A stretch of 64,000 nt of DNA from Cyathus striatus (lineage: Eukaryota > Basidiomycota > Agaricomycetes > Agaricales > Nidulariaceae): contig JAOVFP010000002.1 of assembly GCA_025738555.1 (NCBI GenBank), forward strand, positions 1,612,001 through 1,676,000, given 5' to 3'. Position 1 is the stretch's first letter. Each line of letters begins with the position of its first letter. Of this stretch, positions 1 through 14,128 are shown in pieces. The position numbers and the translations under genes are program-made. The notes beneath the pieces were generated by a model. That model made no database searches. It saw only the letters and a list, made by a program, of their open reading frames with translations, and had not been told where the DNA came from.

Positions 1-49
1 CTCCCCCCTGTTTTGTTCACTCCTCAGCCCCCTTCAGATCCCTCCTCAA

Positions 50-793
50 TGTTACATACTGATTCTCTTCCTACTGAGAAATGAATGTGAAGATGCCCAG
101 AGGGTATGGGAGAACTGTAATGGAAACCCAAAGTGAGTATGGGTGTGGAACATAGAGTGGGAGTGCAGAAAAGAACTGTGGCTTCAGCTTATGTACTGCA
201 CTGCCTGGATATCCCCAGAGAACAGTTCATATTTCACAGAAGATAATATACAATGAAAGGAAATGTTCCAGAGTATGAGAGGAGGCTTTGCCACTACACT
301 AGGCAGCAGGAGAGAAACCTGAAGGAAAACATGAAGTGGGTTTCAGAACTTAAGCATAGGAAGAAGTGTATGAAGTTGTTACCAATACTGAAGACTACTT
401 AGTACATCTGGAAAACTATATATACTAAGTAGGAACCTGTAGGTATGAATGTAGAAGTATAATACTAAGAACAAGTCAAAGGGATAGGTAGAATATAAAA
501 CCTGGGCAAAGCGGAGTAGGGGTGCAAATGACATGTTCAGAATGAAGAATAAGGAACTAAACTACAAAGGCCATAATGAAATGTATGAGTAGGAATGGAA
601 GAGAGGAGTAATAGAATAATGATGCAGTGAGGCTGTCATAAGAGAAACTATATATCCAGGATACCCAATAGAAAACCCAATGGGTTCCAGGTATGTTCCC
701 AGGCAGGAACATCAGGAAGTGTAAACCCATAGCAAGTATGTTCCAGGAATGGACTGGGTATGTTGGAAGGTCATGTGGGAACCTTCAGTAACA
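50..793 (-). repeat. LTR-like repeat, copy 1 (TGTTAC...GTAACA ends)
   Basis: This 744-base segment begins TGTTAC and ends GTAACA, and on the opposite strand it matches 61376-62097 over nearly its whole length. The 6-base inverted termini and the TG...CA ends are what LTRs of retrotransposons usually show. The other copy carries a TATA-like ATATAAATAG. I could not find a matching target duplication at either end, so a terminal-inverted-repeat element is the alternative. Frames that run through it (for example the minus frame at 712-963) are repeat-borne and not counted as genes. Confidence 0.6.
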
Positions 794-3700
794 TTGGTAC
801 AGTGTATCCAGACATGTATGTAACACTCAACCTCTGTCTGTGCTGACAATGCATGGTACACCCTCCCCTGCTCCCCTTTCCCAATGCTCACATTGCCAAC
901 ATTACTCAAAAGTCCAACTCTGTCATCTCCTTCCCTCCTTTCCTCCCTTCCCTCCTCTTGCAAATGATGATGTTGAGGTCTCCCTCAACATCTCCCTCCT
1001 CCCTGCCCTTATTATCTATGTCAAAACTATGACACTGACCTCTGGCGTCGATGCCACATTACCTTCCACCTCTACCTCCTTCCCTCCCCTCTCCTCCCTT
1101 CCCCCTCCTGGTCTCACCCTGGTCTTCCGAGTGATGAAGACAAGCATCTTCTGCCCATGCCCTCTCCCTCTTTTGGCCTCTTACCCTCTTCTTGCAAGTG
1201 ATGAGGGTGAGAATCTTCTCCCATCACCATCTCTCTCTCTCTTGCCCTCATTAACAAGAGCAAGCACCTTCTCTTCTGGCTGGTCTCCTATCCCTCTCCC
1301 TTTCCCCCTCACCTCCTCACCCCTTCTCCCTTCATTTTCTTGCCTCATCTTGACCTCTCATAGTCCCCTCTCTCCCTCTCTCCTCTTCCTCATGTAAAGA
1401 CATAAAGTATGTTGGTTTCAAATAGCTAGATTTTCTCATACAGTATAGCACTGGTATGTCCTCCTTGTTTCTTGCTTGCTCCACCCCATCTAGAATCCAA
1501 TTATTGCTACTACTCCCTATTTATACCTTACTATCTTGCCTTTCATTCATTAACCTAACTTATTTTACTCTCCTCCTTCCTCCCTCCTCCCTCCTTCCTC
1601 CCTCCTCCCTCTGTTCTCTGTTCTCCTGACTTATCACATTCACAAGGAAGACATGACACTTACATGCCATGGTTACTTCATCACTCATGCTGCCACTGAA
1701 AAGGGTATTTTAGTATAGTACTAGTATTGTTGATTACTGAATACAATGGTCATTCTAATCAGTGGTAGCTTGTGACATGTGTGAACTTATCATTGATTGA
1801 CTTACTCTACAAGAACTCAACAACATACAATTGGTATGCTCTTATTTACTCTCTCATATGCAAGTCATCATCCCACCCCTGGACAATGAGCATGAACATG
1901 GACTGTAAACCTTATACCAACAATCTACCATTTTATTTTATTTTAAACACTGACATGCTGAAGTGCTGAAACATTGACATGCACTGACACCAACTTTTTA
2001 GTGATTTGCTGAACTGATTTGACACTATCTTCTGAATTCATGGCAGGCAAGTGTGATTTATTTTATCTCATTTCTGCCATAGAATTTAGTTTAAATATGA
2101 CAGATAATACCTTGTTGAATGAACAAATTATTATTTTAACTTTTCTAGCAATAATTGGTACCTCTTCAACTGCACATGACTTTATACAATAAACTGCTGT
2201 ATTTTCTCACCATATTTTAAATTTCTTAGACATATAATAAAAATATTTTTATGCTAAGCAGTAAAGGACTTTCTGCTGCTATAAAATGCATAGAGTGATT
2301 TAAATTTCTAGCTACAATTCTATATCTATTCAACTGATTAAAATGAAAAATATGTTCCTGCCCAATATTACTAAATCATTGTGATGCTGCTCATTGTGTA
2401 ATGAATAATGTTGGTTTTTGATTTTTGTCATTCATTTAAAGTATTCATTCACTACCTAAAGTTGTTACATACCATGATATATTGTGACCTCCACCAATTA
2501 TGTGACATCCTATACCACAATTTCACTGCTCACCACAATATTTCAAGTGTATGTTAAATACAGTGCATCTGTAGTTATGTTTTACCTGTAGAACTAATGA
2601 TAAATTTATCTAGAGTAGATTGCTGAAGAGAGTTCTGTATAACATGATAAAGATGTGCCCTGAGCTTTCTAACTTGCTGTTGCAAGGTAAGAGGAGATAG
2701 CCCTGCTACATCAGAACAGACCAATGCAAGCTGTTCAAGCTGCTTGCAGAGATGAATACTTTCATTTGGTGATGGAATAATGACTGGTTCAGGCTCATTA
2801 TCATCTGAGTCAAAACAGTGGCAATAATCTCACTGTCACCTCCTGGGAACTTGTAACCACTCTCACCAACTTTGTTCTCCTCAACAGGGTTAAGGAGATC
2901 TTCAAGAGTGGGAGCAGTACCAGGCTCACATTGAAGTGCTTATTTATGCAACATAAGTGCCAAAGATTGAAACAGTGATGCAGAATGCCACAGATATAGT
3001 TAATATCACACTTAATCATCAATTTTTCATAATATTCAGTAATCTCATAATGCATAATGAGGCCAAGCTTCCATGCATTATTCACTATGACAACAGATGA
3101 ATAATTCACTGCATACCAAGTTGGTTTTGGCAAATTCATATTCATTATGAAAATTTATTCATTATTATGTTATTCATTATGACACTGTCTCCTGTACATT
3201 AATTGAGTGAGTAAACAATTCAGATGCTCAAGTGCCGAGGAAGAATAGAGATAGGCACCCAGAACATTTATAGATCTACCATATGAAAACAATGGCAGTA
3301 ATGAAGATTACCATCATACAAAATGTAAAAAGTCCAAGTTCAGTGCTCAGCAAGTTGAACTCCTAGTGGAACACCAGGTGAGAGCAATATATACTGGCCA
3401 TGACCATAAAGCTTTATCACTCAGAAACATGATCCCTGTCAACAGGTTAGCCTTTCAGCCATCATTGATAAGGAATATCATTAACATAAGAGCTAGAGGA
3501 AGACTGAAAGGTTGAAGCAGTGTAGATGGCACTAGACAAGGACAAGGCTAGGCAGGTAGTCCTAGCCAAATCAATGTGTGAAACAGAGTCTGGGTACACT
3601 GTTGGCACAACTTTGTGGGATAGGACAGAAACAGGAAATGGGAACATATCACATTGAGTGTGACATATTTGCTACAGATGGTGAAGGGGCTGCTACATAG

Positions 3701-4957
3701 GTGGTATATGTGAGTTTTAGAAGGAGGTTTAGGGAGGGAGAGGCAGCATATGGAAGAGACATGTAGGGCTGAGTTGAGTAAGGTTGTATATTATGAGGAA
3801 TGCTAATAGAAGCTGTACAGTGGAGCCAGCAATATGAACTCAATGCCATATATGTCCCTAGCACTATCTGAGAATGCAAACAAGTGGTGAACTGAAAGAC
3901 AAAAGAGAGTATCAAGGATATCTGTACCTGAGTGTTGCAAGCAATAGACAAAGAGAAATGGTAGGTGACCCTGAGCAGTGTTCACAGCTCCTAAATCACC
4001 ATCCCCAGTGTCATTGACTACAAGGGCTAAGGTCCTATAGAACCTGGACAAAAGAACACACACAGTCATTAGCCTTCACCACATAATGGACAATAGGCAA
4101 CATATCTTATTCATCCTTGGATTTCCCAATGTCACCAGCATATGCCACAGAATATCTCAATTCACATTGGGATGGCTGTCATAACCCACCCCTTTCATTC
4201 CCTTTCATTCCCTCTCTCCTAAAAAATGCTGAATGTTGTGTGTATCAAACCAAGGGCTAGTAAGAAATATTGTCTGCAGGAATTACTGGATGGGGCCACA
4301 TAGGCTGATCCAAAGAGGTGCTGCCTTGCCATTCAAGGTAACATTCTTTGCTAACATTGCTGATTACACTGCTTGCTCTTACTCAACCTCATCCCCTGCC
4401 TAACTCCTGACACTCATGTGAGTCACAATGCAAAACTTGAATATATGTGTACAACACCCAGTATTGAGACCCACTAGATGGCTAGACAAAACCCTCATCA
4501 GCTCACCCAACACAATCAAACTGAAAGACAAAAATTAACATGTGCTTTGTCCATGCAGTCCAACATGCAACATGTATACTGTGCTCATTGTGAACTTATC
4601 CCTGACTGCCCTCATTCTAATCCATCTTCATTTCATGTCCCCCTTCCCTTTCTCTGAATGCCTGTAGCTGCCTCAAACACCAGCCAATCCAATGCTGTGC
4701 ATAAAGTGGTCTTTGACCTCTGTTGTAGTGGTAAACAACCTTTCTGTTCACTCTAGACACTGTGCTAGAGCTGCAAAGAAGGGTAGCCATCCTGTAGATC
4801 TGGATCATGGTTCTGAATCATCTGTGCAACCCCAATGTGAGTGCCAGTGAAAAGAGGGCATGAATGACAATAAGGGCACTAAGGGCAGTATTATACAGCA
4901 TATAGTCTTGAAGCAACAGGAAAGCACCCACCCCATAGGTGGAGAAGGGGAAGTGGT
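794..4957. other. Gene-free AT-rich, CpG-poor stretch with pyrimidine-rich tract
   Basis: No convincing gene. About 830-1400 and 1560-1620 the plus strand is strongly C/T-rich (CCTCC and CTCCCT runs), which gives a spurious 185-residue frame at 840-1397 made mostly of S, P and L. The rest is AT-rich with very few CpG dinucleotides and many short TG/CA-rich frames, as expected of old, mutated repeat DNA. Confidence 0.6.
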
Positions 4958-6100
4958 GTTGCACAACTAGGCAAATGCACAGGTTCCAGCAACCCATGGG
5001 GGTCATGGGTAGGGTATGGTCGGGTTTGGGTTTGGGTTGACTCTGATTACCCATTACCCCTAGCATACCCTTCAGTTATAGTAAATGATTTTAAATCACT
5101 GTTACAGAATAGTATTACAAATAGAAATTACTGTAATATGTTACTTATAATCAAACTTGCAGTCTGACCCTGTAGAGCAGGCAAGATGCCTGTGATGCAA
5201 AACACAACATCTTGCACATCTGAAGACATTCCAAATCGTGATTACATAATCACGCATCATGCTGGAATGACGCATTGATATGTGTTCTGCTTGTCTTGAC
5301 CTATCCTCACTTCCCTGCTTGCCCTTCCCCTCACTTTCCCCAAATATACATCTTTATGCACTGCCCCAACATTGTACCCAACTCCAAGGAACATTTCAAC
5401 ACATCAGGACCTCTCTGCCACTGCTCACAAAGCCAGACCCTGAAGTTTGACAGTACATGGAGACTATTCCTCAACACCAAGTTTCCCAATATATTTCCCA
5501 ATTCTCCCCTCACATTTCAGCTATGTTTTCTATTTATTTTCCATTCATTAATCCCAGATCATTGTTTACTAGTGTCCATAGTAACTTGTGCATTTTAGGA
5601 TTAGTTGTTTTTTTATTTAGTACATCAGTTTCTGTATTTTCTAGAGCCTGCCTAATCAAGTTTCTCACCATCTCAAACCCATACCCTAAGTCTAACACTT
5701 CGTCTCTACTCACTCACCATTGATTTTATCAATTTATACATTCTTGCCACCTTGTTTTCATGCCAGAACTTCACATTGAAGTTCTATCTCTCTCGTAACA
5801 TTGCAAACTCTCATTTTATCATTCTAACTCCCTCATCCTCACCTTAGAATACCCACATCAGATGGACATCTTGACATACTTGCATATTTTCTTTGTTTAG
5901 GTACACATAGCCCATTTTCCACCTCTTCAACCCATAACACATCAATATTCAGCAACCCACAGAAACCCAATGGGGTTACCCTTACCTGCACTACCTGCTG
6001 GGTTAAAACCTGTGGGTTAATGGGTATGGGTACAGTTGGGTATGGGTATGGGTTGATCTGAGATACCTGAGGGTTACCCGTGCATTTGCCTATGCACAAC
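4958..6100. mobile_element. MITE-like element with inverted GGCAAATGCAC ends
   Basis: The left side (about 4958-5066) reads GTTGCACAACTAGGCAAATG and the right side (about 5990-6100), reverse-complemented, reads GTTGTGCATAGGCAAATGCA. Both ends run inward into runs of GGGTATGGGT/GGGTTTGGGT type. The pair fits a non-autonomous DNA transposon of about 1.1 kb with degenerate termini. No transposase frame lies between them. Target duplication was not identified. Confidence 0.4.
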
Positions 6101-8376
6101 ATAGATTAGAGTTTTGTGGGAGGCTCTGGGAAGTGGGGGCTGCAAGCAACAGGTGCAGAGGATTGGTAACTAGTGCTAGTAAAGCAAGAAAGGTAGTGTG
6201 TTGAATTAGATGAGACAGTTATGCCAGTGAATGTACTAGGAATGACTTGAAGGACTTTCAACCCCCACACTGAGAACTACCCCTCCTTCCCTCAGACAGC
6301 TGAGGCACTGACATGTAACATCTTTGATATTGAAATATTCAAAGGTGGACACATAGCCTTCATAAACAAAGGGAATGTGGTTTTCATTAGAATAGTCCCC
6401 ATAACCAGTTGGAACTTGAGCTTGAAGATGTGTGACTCAGGATGTTCATGTCAACATTCAATCAACCAATACACCACATTGTTTACAATGCAGGTCATTG
6501 ACACACAATGACATTACACTGCCAGTTTGATTTGGCCAGCCCATGCACCCAGGCTTGAGGTGTTCTTTCTTTATTTCCTTCAATGCACAAGTGAAGGAAA
6601 GGGTGAGGCTCAACTTGCTCACAGGCCACTGCCACTTCGAAGTTCGAACCACCAAGCAACTACCAAGCACCATATATATCATTAATATCAACATCTTTCT
6701 CCTGTTTGTTTTAATGAACATCATTTCTTTCATATAAATACCCTATAGAAGGGGATCTGATAGGCCAGTGGGGATTGGGATGGCTCTTGGTCCAGGGTTT
6801 GAGTCCTTGCAATCACTTTGAGGGATTGGTGGTCAAATATCAATGTGAAAGAAACCAGAAGGAGGTCATGTTACTAAGTTTTTTTTCCCATTATTATCTG
6901 GAAATAGCTGATAAAAGGCCTAGATAAGTCTCCAGATATGGTTCATTTCCATCCTATGGTTCAGAAACTGCATGTTCTGCCAATGAAGCACAGTTTTTCT
7001 CGTGAGCATTTAGGATATATGAAATTGACCAAGATTCAAGCAGGGATGAGAAAGCAATGAGCACTTGCTAGTGAACTGAGCTGGTTGAACATCAAGTTGC
7101 AGTTTAACAGGTGCTGACAGAATTGAACCATGCACATGGTGCATTGTGGAGCTGGAGAGGAATGATGAAGAGTGAATGATATGGGAATCAGGAGGATCAG
7201 TATGGATGTCATTTCAGGGAAGCATAATGTAGGGAGTATACTAATTGTGTCAGGTCAGGGAACTAGGAAAGAAGAAAGTATGTTGGGTGTCATTCATTGT
7301 GTGTCAAAGGAGCTGATATCTGTGCTTCTCTTAGACTTCATATATGGCTTCACTAGGTATTGTAGTGCCTATTCCAGCTGGATAACAGGGTGAAAGGGAT
7401 TGGGGGTACCCCTTGGTGTTGCTTACCATATGTTCTCACCAATAGCTTCATACACACTTTCATCTAATCTCTGTTCATTGCCACTCACCATGCTGAATCG
7501 TACTCACAGGCTCTGATAGTCTCAATACACTATTCTCACTCTAGTCTCTCTGTTCTCCACTTATAGACCTTCTCATGCTGTGATTGCCTCTACTAGAATC
7601 TTTAATATTCTAGCTCTATACATAGCACAAGGTAGCAGGGGAAACTTATATACACAGCCTCTGTACTGCAATATTCAATCATGTGGAAATTTCTACATTG
7701 ATTCAAGAGGAACCTTTCAAACTGGTGTTTTATTAGGACTGCATTCTGAATTCTGGAACATGCTCTTCTCTCACATTGTTTCTATATCAGATTTCAACAG
7801 AATCATCACCACTATTGGGTGCCTGTTGTGATGTTTTTTTTTTTCATATTTCCACAATCTGTGCTGCCAGTTATCTGTGTCATCTTAATTTTGGAATGAT
7901 GCTTGAATGGTCTTCCATCATATTATTATGAGGGAGGGGAGCACTGTTAAAGCATATAGCACTATACTTAATGTGAGCAGTGTGAAAATGATCTGGATAC
8001 CTCTCCTACAGACCATTTCTGCTAAGATGTGTGAATGCCATAAGATTGCTGTGATGTCAAGCTATGCCCCTGTGCATCAAGATATTTATATTTACTTACA
8101 CTTCTTGCCATAATAGTTAGTGGTGTGAGTATCAGGATGCTGAAGTGTCATCAAATAATACATGTACCAGTAACAACACGAGCTCACCCCCACCTGTTAT
8201 TATATGTGCCAGAGACCCTATGCAAAATTGGGGTAGTGATTCATTTACACCAATTGCATTTTTATTTTCTGTTGAACAGCCATTAAAGAACATTTTAACA
8301 GAAATGCATAACCACAGAATAGGGACAAGTAACATTTGAAAGATAGATCCGGATAAACATGGAAGTACAGTAAAAT
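6101..8376. other. Gene-free, CpG-poor stretch
   Basis: No gene supported. At 6761-6806 two words resemble an RNA polymerase III A box (TAGGCCAGTGG) and B box (GGTTTGAGTCC, one C-to-T change from the consensus), but the 24-base spacing is shorter than in a tRNA and no cloverleaf can be drawn. The short frames here have no recognisable motif. Confidence 0.4.
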
Positions 8377-11017
8377 TTAATTATATAATGAAGCAGCTGA
8401 ACTCTCAGACAGTTCTTCGAAATGGTCCGCATCCACATCACCACTGGCACTGTCTACATCCAAATGGCTAATCTCCTCCCAATCATCTTCATGAGTTTCC
8501 CAAAGAATTCTTAAACATTCTCTATGTTCTCTTGTCTGGTATACTGTTCCTAGTACAGCAAATCCATCTTCCAGGGTTGTAACACCAATCCAAGACAGAG
8601 ATGAAATGTTTGGTGATATAACCATCGCACTATATCTTTCCCCGAACCACCTCTGCAAATTGTATTTCTTTATAGAAAAACTATTCCGTGTGTTATAATG
8701 AGGGGCTGGGGATTCATGATTTTTCACCAGTTCATGCCATGTTTTAAAATATCTTGTGCCGACACTGTCTTCTATGTTTGATGAGGGTTTTGTTTTTTCA
8801 TCTGCATTTTATTTGTAAAATTTAATTTAAGCATAAAGAAGTAATTGATTCGAATACCTTGGTTATTGACTTTAAATCCAGAAGGGCTAACATGTCGCGA
8901 GACATCAGGGATCATTAGTAGCCCATGCATCTTGTAAAGATCACGAAGGGCTTCATAGTAAAACCTGTCCCAGTAATTTATTACTAGGCTCATAGCTATA
9001 CTTGCACTAGAGAGTCCTTTCAAATTGGCAGAATATTCTGTTAGCTGGTTGACTCCTGATTTTTCCAATGACCAAAAAATACGTGGCTCCAAAACCCTTC
9101 CATCAACAGGGTCAATCGCAGGGTCAGAAATAAATAAATACACTTCTGCATCTGTGTTACTTTCCACATAGTGAAATATTGCAGAGGAAAATATAGTAAT
9201 GTCAATGTTAATTTCCACACGGGATGCTGTAGGACAATAGTTTAGAGTTTTAGCATTTTTTTTCAATGTATGTCTAAAAAACCTCATTACCTATGCCCAA
9301 GCAACCAGTGTTATTTATACCACGAATAATTGCACTATTTTCTAGTATTTTCGGAGCCTGATAAAGCCAATTATAATAAGTATTGTCAGAGATACCACAA
9401 TGTCCGAAAAATGATATAGGAATTTGATGATATGTATTTTTGAAGGTCACTGGCGTTATAGCATCAGTTTTTAACTTGAAGCTAGCAAGATATCATGAAA
9501 GTATTTGGTTAGGTATAGCTGGACATCTAATTAGTCTTGTCCTTACCATGTAAATTGAGATACATCTGATGGTTCCCAGTGAAATAAGTCTGTGTTGTGC
9601 GTCCATGGATTACTATGGATTATTTGTTGAATAATGTCGACATGATAAGATATGCAATGAATATAATTAAAATTGGTTGGCCTCGGGAATGGCCAAACTA
9701 TAACAGAATACCCAAGAAAAAAATCAATTTTCGGGTGGTTGTATATATATTCAGTCCTCATCACCGAGAGAAATGCACGGTGACAAGCAGATATTTGTTG
9801 TGCCATACCAACATATTGTTGGGAGAAGATGTTATCGTGGTTGAGAAATATGTCCATTAGTTGAAAGTCGCTTTGAGATAAATTTTCTGGAGATCTAAAA
9901 ATGTTCCACCAATTTCCTATCTTTTGATAATGGTTGTAGTTATATCGATGAGAATTATAGTTGGAAATCTGCAGTGTGATAAGGAAACATCCAGTGATCC
10001 ATGTAAGAAACTTACCGACAATACAGCGTTAAGTCTACCAGATGAATTGACATAGAAATCGACAACATCAGAACTTACTTCAGAACAAATCTGGTCAAAT
10101 ACGTTCCCCAATAAATAAAAATCGAAGTTAATTTTCCGGTAAAAATATCTGAGGGTGTTCTGAAAATGAGGACAATCACAATTCACTCAGTAAGGCCGGA
10201 CTTACAATATAATCGGATATCTAGGTGCCTCTAAATAGTTCAGAAGTTTTGGGGGCTTAAAATGTGTACTTACATATTTCAAACTGAAGGCAGCACACTG
10301 CAAAGGCTTCAGAATCAACAGATATTCTCCATATCTTCGATGTGTTCCTTTATTGTAGTTAGAAGCTGCACTAGCATGTGAGATAATATGTGTGTTTACT
10401 GTCATCATGAAACACCACACCAGTGCTGTCATTACATTTAAATATACCAAATACTTGTCTAACCCTGGGATGAGGGCTGAAAGCTAATAGGTAACCAACA
10501 GGTTTACAACTATAAAACTGGCATTTACATACAACAATTTAAACAGAATTTCCAGTTCCTTCTTTAGTTGCTATGATGTATGTGTTCAAATGTGCATAAA
10601 AGAAGTACTTAATTCATCAACTCACTGCATCTCCGCGCTGTCCATGATAGATTCGTGCTGCTCTTTTAGTTTCTCTTGAATACTCAACTACAACATCATC
10701 ATAGGCATTGTCTATATTCAAATGGCCATCCACTACATGGATATCTCCCATTTCAAATTGTCAATACTTTGTAATGGCATAAAAATGTGTATAATCACTG
10801 ACAAGTCCAACATGGCTTACTTTTGATATAAGTTGAGATTCAGTACTATCTGCAGACTTTTGAAAGAGCTTCCTTGCATCTAGAACATAGTAGTAAATAG
10901 TCCATATCAAGGTGTGGCAGGAAATAGTATGAACGTGAACTTACAGAACTTTGCATTACTACCGACATCAATAAACACGCCATTATGTATCACAAAGTTT
11001 TTAGCTGTGTCGAACAT
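8377..11017 (-). pseudogene. Pseudokinase-like multi-exon gene, copy A (one in-frame stop)
   Basis: Full-length relative of the genes at 26636-29323 and 39524-42222, on the minus strand. The start (11017) gives MFDTAKNFVIHNGVFI, and the same introns with the same phases can be placed through the gene. Kinase-like features follow: RAARIYHGQRG (where the ATP-binding lysine would sit there is R), a helix-like QLKKELEILFKL, then PHPRVRQVFGIFKCND, matching the HPNI.xLxG pattern after helix C of protein kinases. HRD and DFG motifs are not visible. The second half carries VYLFISDPAIDPVDGRVLEP and FWSLEKSG, and ends in an acidic tail. One codon is broken: TGA at 10761-10763, where copy C has CGG and copy B CAA, so a C-to-T change is likely. 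Apart from this the frames are open, so it may be a recent pseudogene or a gene with an unrecognised splice. Function unknown; kinase-like relation is inference. Confidence 0.75.
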
Positions 11018-12919
11018 CTCCAAGAGGTAGTATATTTGCTAGTATTCGAGTGTGTAAGTGTAAGATGCAGATGAGCGCAATACTGAATGGAAGATAAAGC
11101 AACTTGGGGAGCGCCCAGGGCTGTGGGTTGCACCTCATGCATCAATGTATCCTGTGGAATTGCTGTCTTAATGCTATTGTTATAGCAAAAATGTCTGTAC
11201 TATTAGTAGTCCAATTGATCGTAACCGGAACTGAAATTATCGTGGCTATACCGGTACGCAAGACCAACCTTCGACTGTAGCACTGCAAATCGTTTTCACT
11301 ACTGCTGTTGTAACGCATATGTAGCCTAGCGCTGAGCGTGTAAACAGTGTCCCCTAAACGTCACGGATATGATAGATGATCGACATCATCGAAGTCTTAT
11401 TTCGAGATACGTGCGACACAGAACTTTAAAACCACCAAATAGAGAGAAATATCCCATGAATGTGGTGGCTAGATCAAAAGTACTACAAGACAAATGGACA
11501 CCGATATTATGCACTACTAAGCCAGCCATAGTACGGGAGTATATGTGCATTCCCGCTTATAACAGCTGATCGTAGAACAATCCGACATTGTAGATGAATA
11601 ACGGACAGCAGTAGAAGACTAGACCATACAAGTCGGACGTACACCGAGAATACATGGTGGAGCCATACACCCAGTGAAACGCACAGCCTTCTGATAGACT
11701 TGCATATGAAGCTAATTGTGTGCATAAACCTGCGAAGTACATAGCCATCCCCAGAAAAGCATAACATGGCGGGGGTAGCTAGGCTATTGGAGCCTCAGTG
11801 TTGTGGGTGTGACGGGATGATAGGGGGATGGATCGATGTTGCACAAGCCAGCAATACGAGCAGATGTCCCAATGCTATCGGAGCCCTGGGCATTGATGGA
11901 ACGACGTGGTGAGGATGTACGATAGGTGTCATTGTATGGGCTAGGAATGTCGACCACATCCTCCGTGATGTCATACAACAGTGCCTAGCTATCGCCAATG
12001 ACATCTATGGACTACATAATAAGCATATTAGCTTCTAGCAGCATAGGGTGACAACATCCCCGTACCTTTTTCCGCCATGCTGCTCTTAACGGTTCCCAGC
12101 AAGCGCCTAGGGCACTGCATCCCAAAAGCTAAGCCAGCCGACACTGACATGTTCGGAAACATTGTTATGAGGCCAGTACCGCTCGAAAGCAAGAGCGTAA
12201 TGCAGCATATCCGTGCTCCCTCGCCCCCTCCTTTGTTCGGATCGCAATCTACGCCCCCCTCCTCCAACAGGCTCATAGCCCAATATTAGACTTTGTCGAT
12301 GCAGTGCGCAGTGTCGGACTATCTGACCCACTAAACCATACATACCATACCTAGAGACTAACCAACGGCTTCGTCAGCTCGTCCATCACAATCAAACCAC
12401 AAAATACCAATGCGTACCTTCTTCCTCCAGTCTGCCACGTAACAGGCGTACGAGGCACACTCCGTCGTACTCATCCAAACTCCTGCTCGCTTCACTACCG
12501 CTTCCCTTCCTAGAACGCCTACAGAAGACCCCAGGCACCATATCGAACAACGTCCATCCAAAGCTGTGCAGAGGAAACGGTCTCTTGTTTCCGTTGCGGT
12601 AGTACTACTCTTGCTGCGCATTCTAAACACTGCACTGGCGAGGCAAGGTCCGAGAGAGGGCCTGTCGAACAGTCGAGTTGGTCTAGAAATCTGGGGTCAT
12701 TTCGATGTGAGCGTCAGCGAAACACTACAGGCGTTTGCATTGGAAACTGCAGTGCTGATCTGTCAAAAATATGTTTGTTCATGTATATTCCATGACCAAA
12801 TAGTTGCCAAATAGTCACAGTCACAGTATTCGGCAGTTCGAGACTGATGAAAGATTGTCGAGGCTTGAGGGTATCAAACCGACAGCTGGGGCCATCTAAT
12901 TAAATTTGATCAACGTGGC
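11018..12919. other. Intergenic region without recognisable gene
   Basis: Base composition here returns to frequent CpG. Short frames on both strands (up to about 90 residues) overlap each other and have no motif. I see no terminal repeats that would delimit an element around the transposase that follows. Confidence 0.4.
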
Positions 12920-14030
12920 ATGCCTACTCAGTATCTCCTGATGTCCCCCCATCTCTCACCAGAGCTCCGAGAGCGTATCATCTACTGGCGATACGAGCTG
13001 AACAAGACTGCCCTGGAAATAAGTGTAATTGCAGGATGCTCAGAACGTACCGTCTATAATGTTCTTCAGCTTCACCGTGAATTTGGACAGGTTTCAAATC
13101 CATATGCTCGCAGTAAAGGCAGAACACGAGCTCTCGATATGGGGGATACAAGCTACATTGCCTCACTTATCACTGCAAATCCCTCCATTTATCTTGATGA
13201 ACTACAGGAAAAACTCATGTCAGTACGCGGTGTTGAAGCATCTATTTCAACAATTTCACGTGCTCTTCGTTGTCTTGCAATATCTCACAAAAATGTTGCT
13301 GTATCTGCACTTGAACAAAATGAACAGCTACGTGCTACTTGGCAGGCTGTAAACAGACAGATACCAATGGAGTATATAGTCTGGATAGATGAAGCTGCTG
13401 TCGATGATCACACAAATCAGCGGAGTACAGGTTGGAGTGCATTAGGTCAGGCATGTGTACGAAGAGCAGCATTCATTCGTGGCCAGCGTTATTCAATTCT
13501 TCCTGCATTATCATGTGATGGGATTATAGCACTGGATATCTTCGAAGGCTCTGTAAACAAGCAATGTTTTGTTGACTTCATTCGCACTCAGCTAGTACGT
13601 ACACTCTCCCCCTTCTATATACTATTGTTTGATGTAACTTCTCATTTGCAACGTATAAAGGCACCTAAACTAACTCCTTATCCTGGTCCCAGGAGTGTGG
13701 TAGTATTAGATAACTGTGCTATCCACCATGACGAAGAGATTAGATTCATAATTGAAGATGAATGCAGTAAGTCTTACACTTAAAGTTGTGGTGTTTTACA
13801 GTGCTCAAAAGTTCCAATATATTATAGATGCTAAACTTATACATTTACCTCCATATTCCCCCGACTTCAATCCGATTGAACAAGCCTTTTCAGCTATAAA
13901 AGCTTGGCTACGGCGCCATGAAGTTCAAGCAACTCACCCAGAGTCACGACCTTGGCTTATACATCAGGCAGCTATGTCCATAGCAGTGGAAGACGCAGAG
14001 GGATGGATTTTTAACTGTGGCTATACATAA
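12920..14030 (+). CDS. Tc1/mariner-type (DDE) transposase, two exons
   Basis: Cut-and-paste transposase. The N-terminal part has a helix-turn-helix-like region ([20 protein letters not shown]...[10 protein letters not shown], about residues 16-50), followed by a second DNA-binding segment. The catalytic triad is visible: D in [10 protein letters not shown] in [10 protein letters not shown], and E in [11 protein letters not shown]. An intron at 13767-13827 (GTAAGT...TTATAG, phase 1) joins the exons and brings the last D and E to about 35 residues apart, as expected for this superfamily; reading through instead gives a stop directly after the donor. A shorter alternative acceptor (CAG at 13800-13801) would leave a spacing about nine residues too long. 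The frame is otherwise intact at about 350 residues, the normal size, so it may be functional or recently active. Upstream in-frame start choices were not resolved; ATG at 12920 is the first usable one. Terminal inverted repeats were not found. Confidence 0.85.
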
Positions 14031-14128
14031 GGAGTAGGGATTCAGGTAGTATTAAGTCGATATTATATGTAACTGAAAATGGAAATGGAAACAAGTCGTA
14101 ACAAGACTAGAATGCTAAGTACTTTGAA

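Noticed and set aside
840..1397. 185-residue plus-strand frame
   Set aside because: It is a product of the C/T-rich low-complexity tract (mostly S, P, L, F) with no motif and no splice structure.
4980..5070. Telomere-like GGGTTTGGGTTTGGG run
   Set aside because: Only a few units, flanked on both sides by ordinary sequence and better explained as the interior of a MITE-like element also seen at 5990-6100.
6755..6830. tRNA or SINE at A-box/B-box-like words
   Set aside because: The two boxes are only 24 bases apart, no cloverleaf forms and no second copy was seen in the window.
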